A DNA stretch of 64,000 nt from assembly GCF_050859025.1 (NCBI RefSeq), contig NZ_CP138200.1, positions 6,076,001 to 6,140,000 on the forward strand, given 5' to 3'. The notes beneath the pieces were generated by a model that saw nothing but the letters and a program-made list of their open reading frames with translations, was not told where the DNA came from and made no database searches. Positions 35,320 to 43,215 of this stretch are shown here, in pieces; positions within the stretch are counted from its first letter, which is position 1; the number at the start of each line of letters is the position of its first letter. The position numbers and the translations under genes are program-made. Source of the stretch: Wukongibacter sp050859025. Lineage in GTDB: Bacteria; Bacillota; Clostridia; Peptostreptococcales; Caminicellaceae.

Positions 35320-36054
35320 ATGTACTATTATCAACCTTATTTGAGAAATCAAATGCAAAGTAGTGATATATATATACTAGATTTTAAACAAGGAGATGTT
35401 ACTGGCGATGGAACTATAGATAATGTATATCTAGTAGGTCAAAGGACATCGGCATCGGACAGCCCCTTTGTCCAGAATATAACTCTGGTAGTTCAGAATG
35501 GAAGAACAAATTCATTTACTAGAATCCCCTTAAAAGAAAATGCAGGATACAATCCAACAATATTTTTAGGTGATTTTACCGGTGACAAAATAGACGATAT
35601 CTTAATTAGCATCGATTCTGGGGGAAGTGGTGGATATGCATTTTACTATATATATTCTTTTATAAATAATAATCCCAGAGAAATATTTGATTTTGAGAAA
35701 TTTGATCAAGAATATAAATACGATGTCATATATAGAGATTTTTATAAGGTTGAGGTAAAAAAGAAAAATGATACTCAAAAATATATTATAGACATTCAAT
35801 ATAAGGGAGACGAATATTTATCAGAGATATACGATCAAAATGGTAAACTTAAAGAGCCTATAGAGGGGTGGGTCAATCCATTAGGAGGATTATACCCAAT
35901 AGATTTTCAGAGGGATGGAACCTATGAATTATATGCTATGCAGAGGATAGCTGGTAGATATAATGCCGATGGCTTAGGTTACGTTCAGACCTCTTTAAAA
36001 TGGGATGATAGAGGCTTTGTTCCTTTCTTTCAAACTGTGGGAATCTTGGGATAA
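35320..36054 (+). CDS. VCBS/FG-GAP-like repeat protein
   Basis: 244 residues, no signal peptide. Two calcium-loop motifs DVTGDGTIDNVYLVG and DFTGDKIDDILIS start beta-propeller-type repeats, then a looser third repeat near FQRDGTYELYAMQRIAG. Rich in Tyr, starting MYYYQPYLRNQ, as in some spore coat proteins. Start after GGAGATGAG. Function unknown; a structural or coat protein is a reasonable guess only. Confidence 0.72.
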   Translation: MYYYQPYLRNQMQSSDIYILDFKQGDVTGDGTIDNVYLVGQRTSASDSPFVQNITLVVQNGRTNSFTRIPLKENAGYNPTIFLGDFTGDKIDDILISIDSGGSGGYAFYYIYSFINNNPREIFDFEKFDQEYKYDVIYRDFYKVEVKKKNDTQKYIIDIQYKGDEYLSEIYDQNGKLKEPIEGWVNPLGGLYPIDFQRDGTYELYAMQRIAGRYNADGLGYVQTSLKWDDRGFVPFFQTVGILG

Positions 36055-36623
36055 AAAAGGTGAAATCATACTACTTTTCAACAGTTCTTTTAGCTCTAAA
36101 AAAGATCATACATGCTTAAAATATTTTAGAAGCTCCGATGCTCTTATTTGAATATATAAATATGTAATATCAGAATTATCTATAGACATTCTAATAAAAG
36201 GGTGAGCTGCAATAGCAATAAGATTTTTAGCAAGATTTTTTTTAAAATAATCGTAGCCCTTTTGTTAGGATAAATATTTTCCTATAGTTCAATTCTTTGT
36301 TTGAATTGTTATAGAGGCTGTAAATCTAACCTCAAAACCTAAGTATACATAAAATACCCATATATTTTTTTATAATCCCTTATTACTATTCCAATACTTC
36401 CCTATCTTTTACATCTCCGATCAAAGTTTTTAAATACCCTTATTGTAATTTTATGATTCTCTAATATATTTTATAAAAAAGGAAAAACTCTTCTATATAT
36501 ATAAATATCCATTAAAATCCTAAGTCTATTGGTTTTTATAGATATATTTTTACAAATCTACAGTCATCTTACTCACTTAAAGTATGTTGAGTTTACTACT
36601 CTTGGAAGGTCTGCTAAAACTAA
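36055..36623. other. intergenic stretch with a weak coding remnant
   Basis: On the minus strand 36106-36264 reads QKGYDYFKKNLAKNLIAIAA ... YIQIRASELLKYFKHV then TGA, with no start codon or ribosome binding site; possibly a gene tail. The rest is A/T-rich, and no repeat family, promoter or RNA structure was recognised. Confidence 0.3.
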
Positions 36624-36830
36624 TCACTTATTATCTGGAATATATACTAGAACATCTTCTATTTTACAATTCAAAATAGTACATAGATGATTTATTAATG
36701 CAGTTGAAATACCTCTATTGCGTCTTAAGCGATGTACAGTATGACTGCTAAAATTGTATTTCTTAATTAGAGTATATGTCGTAATTCCTTTCTCCTTCAT
36801 GGTTTCCCATAAAGGCCCGTAGCTAATCAT
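36624..36830 (-). CDS. Xre/Cro-type helix-turn-helix protein
   Basis: 68 residues, almost only the DNA-binding domain: WETMKEKGITTYTLIKKYNFSSHTVHRLRRNRGISTALINHLCTIL. GGAGGTGAAACT start. Divergent from a Spo0E-family gene across a shared region with a TCCATATATGGA palindrome, so it likely autoregulates and may control that gene. Confidence 0.88.
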   Translation of the reverse strand: MISYGPLWETMKEKGITTYTLIKKYNFSSHTVHRLRRNRGISTALINHLCTILNCKIEDVLVYIPDNK

Positions 36831-36862
36831 AGTTTCACCTCCATAAAAATTGTAAAATGTAT

Positions 36863-36892
36863 TCCATATATTGAATATAGTCCATATATGGA
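36863..36892. promoter_or_regulatory. putative operator between xre and spo0E-like genes
   Basis: TCCATATAT occurs twice, 18 bp apart (36863 and 36881); the second is part of the perfect palindrome TCCATATATGGA. Confidence 0.5.
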
Positions 36893-36971
36893 GTATAATA
36901 TATATATGTAAATAATGCCAGCTTTATCTAATAAAATCTTTCTATTTTAAATGGATAAATGGGGTGGAAAA

Positions 36972-37145
36972 GTGAAAAATAAGAATAGTCTTTCACAACA
37001 GGAAATTAGTAATAAAATAAGTAATCTTCGGTTAAAATTAAATAAAACATATATGACAGATGGTCATACAGATGAGGTAGTAAAAATAAGTCAGGAGCTA
37101 GATAGATATATCGTTTTTATACAACAACAGCTTACAGAGAATTAA
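36972..37145 (+). CDS. Spo0E family aspartyl-phosphate phosphatase
   Basis: 57 residues from a GTG start after GGGGTGG. Two-helix hairpin with the signature SQELDRYI, matching the SxxLDxxI motif of Spo0E-type proteins that dephosphorylate Spo0A~P and so delay sporulation. Preceded by ISNLRLKLNKTY, the first helix. Divergent from an Xre regulator. It supports a spore-forming host. Confidence 0.85.
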   Translation: MKNKNSLSQQEISNKISNLRLKLNKTYMTDGHTDEVVKISQELDRYIVFIQQQLTEN

Positions 37146-37180
37146 AATCTGATAGTACCAGGTAAAGTTGTTTTATAAAT

Positions 37181-37290
37181 TATCTATTGATATGCAACAT
37201 TAAGATTTAAAATAAATTTTTGTAGAAATAATGAACGCTTCTACATTTTTCTATGAAATTTTATTTAACCTTGAAGTTGCTTATCTATAA
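37181..37290 (+). repeat. family C palindromic repeat
   Basis: TATCTATTGATATGCAACATT ... AACCTTGAAGTTGCTTATCTATA with the family core AATAATGAACGCTTCTAC. The same core occurs inverted at 53412. The remainder of 37291-37516 is A/T-rich without a gene. Confidence 0.8.
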
Positions 37291-37516
37291 TATAGGTTTA
37301 AAGTTTTAGAATTGCTTAAGCCTAAATTTGTAATGCTACTTCTTAAAAATCTAAAGCTTCTTGATTTTGATTAGATTTCAATTTATGAAATTACATAAAA
37401 AAGGAAAATCAATAAATTTTATGACTTCCCTTTTTTATACTAGAAAAGAGCTTTCTAACTCTTCTTATATATTAATTTGCTATTATAATCCTGTTAAGTT
37501 CCTTTAACTAAGTGAC

Positions 37517-38311
37517 TTATTTTTCTATATTTGTAAGTTCACATGCAATAAATCTACCATATTCTTTAAATCCGATATTCTTATAACATTTTATAGCAGA
37601 TAGATTTTCAACCTTCACATTAAGTCCTATATACTTAATTTTTTCTCTTAGATCTTTTATTAAAGCAACTATAGAATCTCTACCATATCCTTTATTTCTA
37701 TACTCAGGGTGGGTTGTTACATGGGCTACTGCCGCCACTTGCCGATCTATAGAGTAGGCATGTATCCCTGCAAAGCTTACAAGTTTATCATCTATCTCTA
37801 CACCAAAATTATCATTAAGCTTTATCAAGATATCATCTAGCCAGTTATCAGGATAACTCTCTTCAAGCAATCTCTTTATTCTTTCAGAGTCTACGTAATT
37901 TAAAGTTACAGTATTTTTTCTATCAAGAGCTTCTATTTTAGAGTAATCATCAATCCCCATGTTCACATACTCATAGTACTCTGATATATCCTTCTTATCA
38001 AATACTTCCTCCAATGTCTCTTTATCTATATGGGTATAAAATTTAGGTGGCAGATATTCTTTAATTCTTGAAATAAGTTCTTTATTATAGCCATGTTTTT
38101 CGAAACATGCAGCAATTAATACCGGTATATCATATGCAGTATAGACCATAGCTATTTCTCTTAGAATAACTCCTTCGTATAATCCGTAGCATATTGTGTT
38201 GGGCCATTCTCTCTCATCCAAATTATTAAATTGATATATATAGTTATATCTTATTCTACTTTTCATAAACTCAAATACTTCATTTGGATTATGAACTATC
38301 TTTACTCTCAT
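37517..38311 (-). CDS. GNAT family N-acetyltransferase
   Basis: 264 residues. A variable N-terminal half, then a C-terminal GNAT domain with AAVAHVTTHPEYRNKGYGRDSIVALI (motif A) and LNVKVENLSAIKCYKNIGFKEYGRF. The last part follows FR47-like acetyltransferases. ATG after AATAGGTGATATAG. Substrate unknown. Confidence 0.83.
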   Translation of the reverse strand: MRVKIVHNPNEVFEFMKSRIRYNYIYQFNNLDEREWPNTICYGLYEGVILREIAMVYTAYDIPVLIAACFEKHGYNKELISRIKEYLPPKFYTHIDKETLEEVFDKKDISEYYEYVNMGIDDYSKIEALDRKNTVTLNYVDSERIKRLLEESYPDNWLDDILIKLNDNFGVEIDDKLVSFAGIHAYSIDRQVAAVAHVTTHPEYRNKGYGRDSIVALIKDLREKIKYIGLNVKVENLSAIKCYKNIGFKEYGRFIACELTNIEK

Positions 38312-38606
38312 CTATATCACCTATTAGTTTTAGTCATATTGTATTCTTATTAAGATCAAGATATAAAAGCCTTATAAGGCATAGTGTCTTAACAATTCGC
38401 CTCCTCTTCAAGTCCTGCCTTGGTAAAGCTGTATAACACAAAACTCGTTAGGGGGAGACCTAGGTTCTTTACTATAAAGTGTTTCTAATCTAACTGTATG
38501 TCAAGGTTACAATTTGTTAAATGCCTTTTTCACGATCTCTACCTCCAATCATTCAGTATATATTTGTACTATAGGAATATTATAGCAAAATTATTATATA
38601 CCTTAT
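38312..38606 (-). other. decayed gene region
   Basis: At about 38535-38553 a good TTGGAGGTAGAGATC box precedes GTG and eight codons (VKKAFNKL) that end in TAA. Further reading in shifted frames gives short protein-like pieces (TLYSKEPRSPPNEF, then SFTKAGLEEEANC). This looks like a frameshifted relic; family unknown. Confidence 0.3.
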
Positions 38607-38723
38607 CTATAGCTTAACGTATTTATTAAATGTCTCAATTAAGCTTTCAAAGTACTTCTGGTCTTCTTCGTCAAATCTTGAAACTATAGAGCTATCTAAT
38701 AATAAAGCAATCTTATTAGTTCA
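38607..38723 (-). pseudogene. MarR-like regulator, C-terminal remnant
   Basis: The minus-strand frame TNKIALLLDSSIVSRFDEED then QKYFESLIETFNKYVKL and TAG resembles the last helices of MarR-type regulators (xxxDEEDQKYFxxLIExxxK). Its upstream part is replaced by the family D element beginning at 38727, so the gene appears cut at the repeat boundary. Confidence 0.4.
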
Positions 38724-38726
38724 GCC

Positions 38727-38905
38727 CAAGAGTGCTTCATAATGGATGAAGTTCAAGGTTTTGAAATCCCGGCGTTTTCGCACGTGCCAAGCCGCTAGAT
38801 TTTTAAATAAAAACTCAGAGGCATCGAACCCCTTCGTTTTGGTCAGATTTCTCTTCGAGAAATGACCTCAATAACGCAGAAATTCGTCATTCTGAGACAT
38901 CCTCC
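38727..38905 (+). repeat. family D MITE-like element, copy 2
   Basis: About 180 bp: GAGTGCTTCATAATGGATGAAG ... CGTCATTCTGAGACATCCTC, sharing interior GAAGTTCAAGGTTTTGAAAT with the 28742 copy. It carries an extra 55 bp (GCATCGAACCCCTTCGTTTT ...), related fragments of which occur near 10150. Its right end encodes the last residues and stop of the lipoprotein gene at 38887. Confidence 0.75.
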
Positions 38906-40329
38906 AGATTTTTTATTTCATAAACATAGTATTTTACACTTCTATCTCTTATATCTCCTTGCTCATAGTTATAGGCAACTTTATATATAAATTTATTTCC
39001 TGACTCATTGAAAGTAATGGTGTTCCAGTTGTGATATCTGTCATATAGTTTTTCTACCGGTAGTTTTTGAATATTTCTTATTTTATCTCCATCAATCATA
39101 CCAATAAATGTATAGCTTTCATCATTATAATTTATAAAGGGTCTTTTATAATAGTTATAGCTTATTATGTTAGACTTGCTATTAAGATTTATATCAAAAT
39201 AAACACCTTCGGGTTTATCCTTAGATATTATTGTTAACTTGTCATTTTCTATATTATATCTTACAATGCTCCCGCCTCCTTCATCCATAGCCGAAAAGTA
39301 AATATTCTTTTCATCTCCTGATATAAAGGAATTGCTATTGCCTAATCTTTCTTTTATTTCCTTTATTTCCTGCAACCTATTAGGATCACTTAGTCTATAT
39401 TCATAAATACTTCTAGATTCTCCATTCATATAAAATGCATCCTTAGATTTGTTATATATAAATCCATCTGTATTGAGACGCTCTAAACTAAGCGTTTCAT
39501 ATCTAAAGGGTTTACTTTTAACTATTTCACCCGTCTCTATATTCAATATCCTTATAGTCTCTGCATAGTCATCTGGAGATTCAGTTATGATACTTATATA
39601 TTTATCACTTTCTCTTACCAAATTGGTATCAAATAACCATACAACCTCATTATCACTCTTAATATTGAATTTCGGGTCTTTTTCATTTTCTCGTTTTACT
39701 ATTTCATAGTATATATAGCCTGCTTCATTTGAGAACTCGTTAATATAATAATCTCTATATTCCTCTTCAATTTCTTTTTTCAAATTTGATAAATCATATA
39801 CTTCTTTAGTAGTGTCATTGAGTAAATCATAAGTATAGAATCTAAGATTATTTAAGTACAATACTTTTTTATTGTGGAGAATTGTTGAATTTGTTCTCCA
39901 AACTACATGTTTTATTGTATTAATTTTTGTAACCTTTGATGTGTTTATATTAATATTAAATATATCGTAGGTATGGTCATTATCCCCCCTTCCCCTAAAG
40001 GCAATAATATTTTCATCGTCCTTCCAACAAACAGGGTCTAATTCTTTACCATTAATATTTAATTCCTTTAGTTTTTCTAATCTAAATGTCTCCATTTCTT
40101 GTTTTTTAGCCTCTTTCTTAACATCATCGCTTATAAGTATACTCTTTTCCTCTGATACTTCGTCAGCCCTTACTGGTACTGATATATGGTTTTTATCAGA
40201 GTCCGCTTCTCCTTTAACATCGCTGCTCAGCACTATATCCTTATTTTTAGGGCTGCATGCAATAGACATTAATGATAGAGCAATAAATAATAATATAGTT
40301 AGAACTTTTTTAATACTTCCATCTTTCAT
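38887..40329 (-). CDS. lipoprotein, probable beta-propeller, third gene of a two-component operon
   Basis: 480 residues. Signal peptide with lipobox (LSLMSIAC). The mature part reads like a WD/TolB-type beta-propeller: repeating aromatic strands with Asp-turns (DYAETIRILNIETGEIVKSK, GSIVRYNIENDKLTIISKD). No enzymatic motif. It follows the kinase gene by 24 bp with AAAGGAGATAGG, so it is likely a sensor accessory or an output of that system. The final codons EDVSE-stop are encoded by the end of a family D repeat, so the original C-terminus has probably been replaced. Confidence 0.75.
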   Translation of the reverse strand: MKDGSIKKVLTILLFIALSLMSIACSPKNKDIVLSSDVKGEADSDKNHISVPVRADEVSEEKSILISDDVKKEAKKQEMETFRLEKLKELNINGKELDPVCWKDDENIIAFRGRGDNDHTYDIFNININTSKVTKINTIKHVVWRTNSTILHNKKVLYLNNLRFYTYDLLNDTTKEVYDLSNLKKEIEEEYRDYYINEFSNEAGYIYYEIVKRENEKDPKFNIKSDNEVVWLFDTNLVRESDKYISIITESPDDYAETIRILNIETGEIVKSKPFRYETLSLERLNTDGFIYNKSKDAFYMNGESRSIYEYRLSDPNRLQEIKEIKERLGNSNSFISGDEKNIYFSAMDEGGGSIVRYNIENDKLTIISKDKPEGVYFDINLNSKSNIISYNYYKRPFINYNDESYTFIGMIDGDKIRNIQKLPVEKLYDRYHNWNTITFNESGNKFIYKVAYNYEQGDIRDRSVKYYVYEIKNLEDVSE

Positions 40330-40353
40330 TTTTCCTATCTCCTTTGGCTTTTC

Positions 40354-41850
40354 TTAACTCCAATAATAACATTTACTTTTTTCCATTCTTGCTTTAGTTG
40401 TTTCCAAATTGTTTCTAAGAGAAGGAATTTTTATTTTAACCTTTATTACTTCGCCATTTTCTATCTCTATTTGTCCATTATGTTGTTTTACTATTTCATT
40501 ACATATGTATAATCCCAGTCCACTACTATATTCTTCACTCTCCTTTAGCCCCTTTACAAAGGGGTCAAAGATATTGATATAGACCTCTTTTGGAATTTTT
40601 TCTCCCCTATTTATCACTTCAATTATAAAATAATCCTCTTTCTTAAAGGCCTTTACAAGGATTTTCTCTCCGCTAAAAGAATATTTTATGGCATTATCTA
40701 TAATATTTATTATTAGCTGCCTAATTTTACTAATTTTACCAAGAATAAATCCTTCTTGAATGTCTATATATAACTCTAAATGGTATTTTTGAGCCTTAAT
40801 ATTCATATCATCGCATATTTCCTTCAAAATTCTTTGCATATCAATAGCCTGCGTCTCCTCTTCTAGAACTGACATGCCTCTTGAAACACTAATCAGGTCT
40901 AAAACCAACCTATGCATTCTCTCACTCTCCATATAAATTCGCTTTATCGCTCTCTTTCTGAATTCACTATCCTTTACATTTTTATCTAGAAGCATTTGAG
41001 AATATCCAGAGATTGCGGTTAAGGGCGTCTTTAACTCATGGGTTACATTATTAAAGAACTCTCGTCTCCCCTCTTCAAGTCTTTGTACCTTTTCCTTTTC
41101 TCTATTTATTGTATCAATTTGACTTTTGATTTTATCCTTCATATCCATAAACTCCTTGGATAATATAGCTATCTCATCATGGCCCTTAATATCTAAAAAA
41201 GCTTCATAATCCCCTTCTCCAATCCGCTTTACTTCTTTGGTTAGAATTGTTATTGGCTTTACTATTTTAGAAGTAAATACAAAGGCAAGAATGAAAATAA
41301 TTATAAATATACCAGTCTCAACAAAGGTTATCATATCTATTATCTTTTTATTCTCTCTATATAAGTCTCCATAATTTTTGCTTATATTAATTATTCCTAT
41401 AAATTTCTCTTCATAATATAGTGGGTATGCAAATACAGAATATATCTCATTATCATCGCTATACTGCAAGTTTACAATGGCTTTTCCATCTAACGCAGCC
41501 TTCGTAACCTTTTCTGTTGCCCCCCTGATTGAATAGCCGATATTGCTTTCTATTATTTCTCCCCTTATATTTCTTATCTGGCTATTACAATTATGGGTAG
41601 ATGTAAAATAATATAGTATATCATAGGATATAATTTTTAATCCTTCTTCATCAATAGGTAAGTTGTTCATTAAAAGCTTATAGCCTATGTACTCCCTCGA
41701 GTTATTCATTATATCTCTCATAGAATTCTTTATAGAATTTTCAAGCTTTGTCTCAAATACCTGTCTTATTAAGATATTTAAAGTAATTCCAGAAAGCAAA
41801 AGTATTATGGATAATCCTAAAATAAACTTAAATTTAATACTTCTTCCCAT
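40354..41850 (-). CDS. sensor histidine kinase with HAMP domain
   Basis: 498 residues. Membrane helix 1 (about 9-27), an extracytoplasmic domain of about 135 residues with Cache-like LQYSDDNEIYSVFAYPLYYEEKFIG, helix 2, HAMP (ITILTKEVKRIGEGDYEAFLDIKGHDEIA), HisKA with His in NNVTHELKTPLTAISGYSQML, and an ATPase with NIIDNAIKYS and SSGLGLYI. ATG 41850 nine bases after GAGGTG overlaps the regulator gene's stop region. The layout resembles PhoR/WalK-type kinases. Stimulus unknown. Confidence 0.92.
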   Translation of the reverse strand: MGRSIKFKFILGLSIILLLSGITLNILIRQVFETKLENSIKNSMRDIMNNSREYIGYKLLMNNLPIDEEGLKIISYDILYYFTSTHNCNSQIRNIRGEIIESNIGYSIRGATEKVTKAALDGKAIVNLQYSDDNEIYSVFAYPLYYEEKFIGIINISKNYGDLYRENKKIIDMITFVETGIFIIIFILAFVFTSKIVKPITILTKEVKRIGEGDYEAFLDIKGHDEIAILSKEFMDMKDKIKSQIDTINREKEKVQRLEEGRREFFNNVTHELKTPLTAISGYSQMLLDKNVKDSEFRKRAIKRIYMESERMHRLVLDLISVSRGMSVLEEETQAIDMQRILKEICDDMNIKAQKYHLELYIDIQEGFILGKISKIRQLIINIIDNAIKYSFSGEKILVKAFKKEDYFIIEVINRGEKIPKEVYINIFDPFVKGLKESEEYSSGLGLYICNEIVKQHNGQIEIENGEVIKVKIKIPSLRNNLETTKARMEKSKCYYWS

Positions 41851-41858
41851 AAGCCTTA

Positions 41859-42548
41859 TCACCTCATAACATATCCTACTCCAAAAACGGTTTCTATGAT
41901 CGATTGTCCATTTTCTAGATCAAGCTTTGATCTGAGTCTTCTGACATGGATATCAACGGTCCTAATCTCCCCTTGGTATTCAATTCCCCAAATCCTATCT
42001 ATAAGCTCTTCTCTTGAAAATACCCTGTTCTTGTTTTGTATTAAGAATGTCAATAGATCGTACTCCTTTGGTCTCAACTTAACAGCTTCACCATTTCTCA
42101 ATATTTTTCTGCTTTTTAAGTTTATCTGAACCTCTTCATTTAATTCTACTAAACCGTCTTTTTCACTAAGCTTTCTATATTTCTCAACCCTTCGAAGTGC
42201 CACCTTTACCCTAGCTAAAACTTCTTTTATATGAAAGGGCTTTGTTATATAGTCATCTGCTCCAAGCTCAAGTCCTAAGACTCTGTCTATTACGTCATTA
42301 CGGGCTGTAAGCATAAGAATTGGTATCTTGTAATTAGAGCTTATAAACTTACAAAGCTCAAACCCACTTTCATCGGGTAAGTTTATATCAAGTAGAGTTA
42401 GATGTGGGCTATATTCTTCTATAACCTCCCTTGCTTGTCTTGCAGAATATGCGCTTTTAACCTCATAACCTTCGCCCTTTAATGAAAATGTCAATATATC
42501 ATTTATAGAGAATTCATCCTCAACTACAAGAATTTTAAAAAGCATCAT
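41859..42548 (-). CDS. OmpR/PhoB-family response regulator
   Basis: 229 residues. Receiver with ILVVEDE, phospho-acceptor Asp in LTLLDINLPDESG, MLTARN and the switch Lys in DYITKPF. The winged helix is REELIDRIWGIEYQGEIRTVDIHVRRLRSKLD. Starts MM after GGGGGA. First gene of the three-gene regulator-kinase-lipoprotein operon. Confidence 0.94.
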   Translation of the reverse strand: MMLFKILVVEDEFSINDILTFSLKGEGYEVKSAYSARQAREVIEEYSPHLTLLDINLPDESGFELCKFISSNYKIPILMLTARNDVIDRVLGLELGADDYITKPFHIKEVLARVKVALRRVEKYRKLSEKDGLVELNEEVQINLKSRKILRNGEAVKLRPKEYDLLTFLIQNKNRVFSREELIDRIWGIEYQGEIRTVDIHVRRLRSKLDLENGQSIIETVFGVGYVMR

Positions 42549-42633
42549 ATATCCCCCTAATTTCTATTATTAATCTTCAAGCTTTATCTCTTGGTCAAGT
42601 TATTTAATCCCCCCCAATAGACAGCACTAGAAA

Positions 42634-42669
42634 AGTGAACTTGTTTAGATTCAGCTAATCAAGTTCACT
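42634..42669. other. hairpin upstream of the response regulator operon
   Basis: AGTGAACTTG ... CAAGTTCACT, 10-base stem with a 16-base loop. The remainder of 42791-43168 is A/T-rich. An isolated AAAGGAGGAG at 43075 has no usable start codon after it. Confidence 0.45.
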
Positions 42670-42684
42670 TTACATTTTTCCTTT

Positions 42685-42790
42685 TCTATAGAAATCGCAA
42701 TAAATCTTTTACATTTTGATTCCTTGAAAAGCCTTGAAACGTTGGCTATTCAAAAAATCAAAATGTAGATTTATAAGTGCGTTCTATATA
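42685..42790 (+). repeat. family A palindromic repeat, copy 2
   Basis: TCTATAGAAATCGCAATAAATC ... GATTTATAAGTGCGTTCTATATA, both ends present. Best plus-oriented copy. Confidence 0.85.
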
Positions 42791-43168
42791 TCTAAAAACT
42801 TAAGTTCTTTTATTTTCTATTTTATTCCAAATTTAAGTATATCATATCTTAAAAAGAAGGTGAAAGTCTTTTAAAAAATGTGTTACTTTTTTGATTACAA
42901 GATTGGAACATGACACAATAAACAAGCTTTATGTACCTATATAATACATGGAAGAAGCTTAACCTCATTTTTCCGCTATTGTGTGAAAAGCACTATATAG
43001 ATTTGTAACTTTTTTAGTTTAAATACATATATAAATAGTGGGAAAGTATTAAAAGCTTTTCTAAACAAGTATCAAAGGAGGAGTTACATTAAGCAATAGT
43101 TCAAGATAAAAAATATATGAAGTTTTTTAAAAAAGGTTCTAAATAAATTTATTGAGGTGGATAAATAT

Positions 43169-43215
43169 ATGATAGAAAAAAATGAGCAAAAAAAAAAGAA
43201 ATTTCTAAAAAGAAA
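43169..43215 (+). other. probable true 5' end of the haloperoxidase gene, out of frame
   Basis: ATG 43169 follows GAGGTGG at ideal spacing and encodes MIEKNEQKKK before a run of ten A (43188-43197). A shift of -1 at that run leads into EISKKKMDKCIIEKGDEKKI and on into the main frame. The main frame itself has a TGA at 43183 and no ribosome binding site at its first ATG (43216). Confidence 0.6.
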
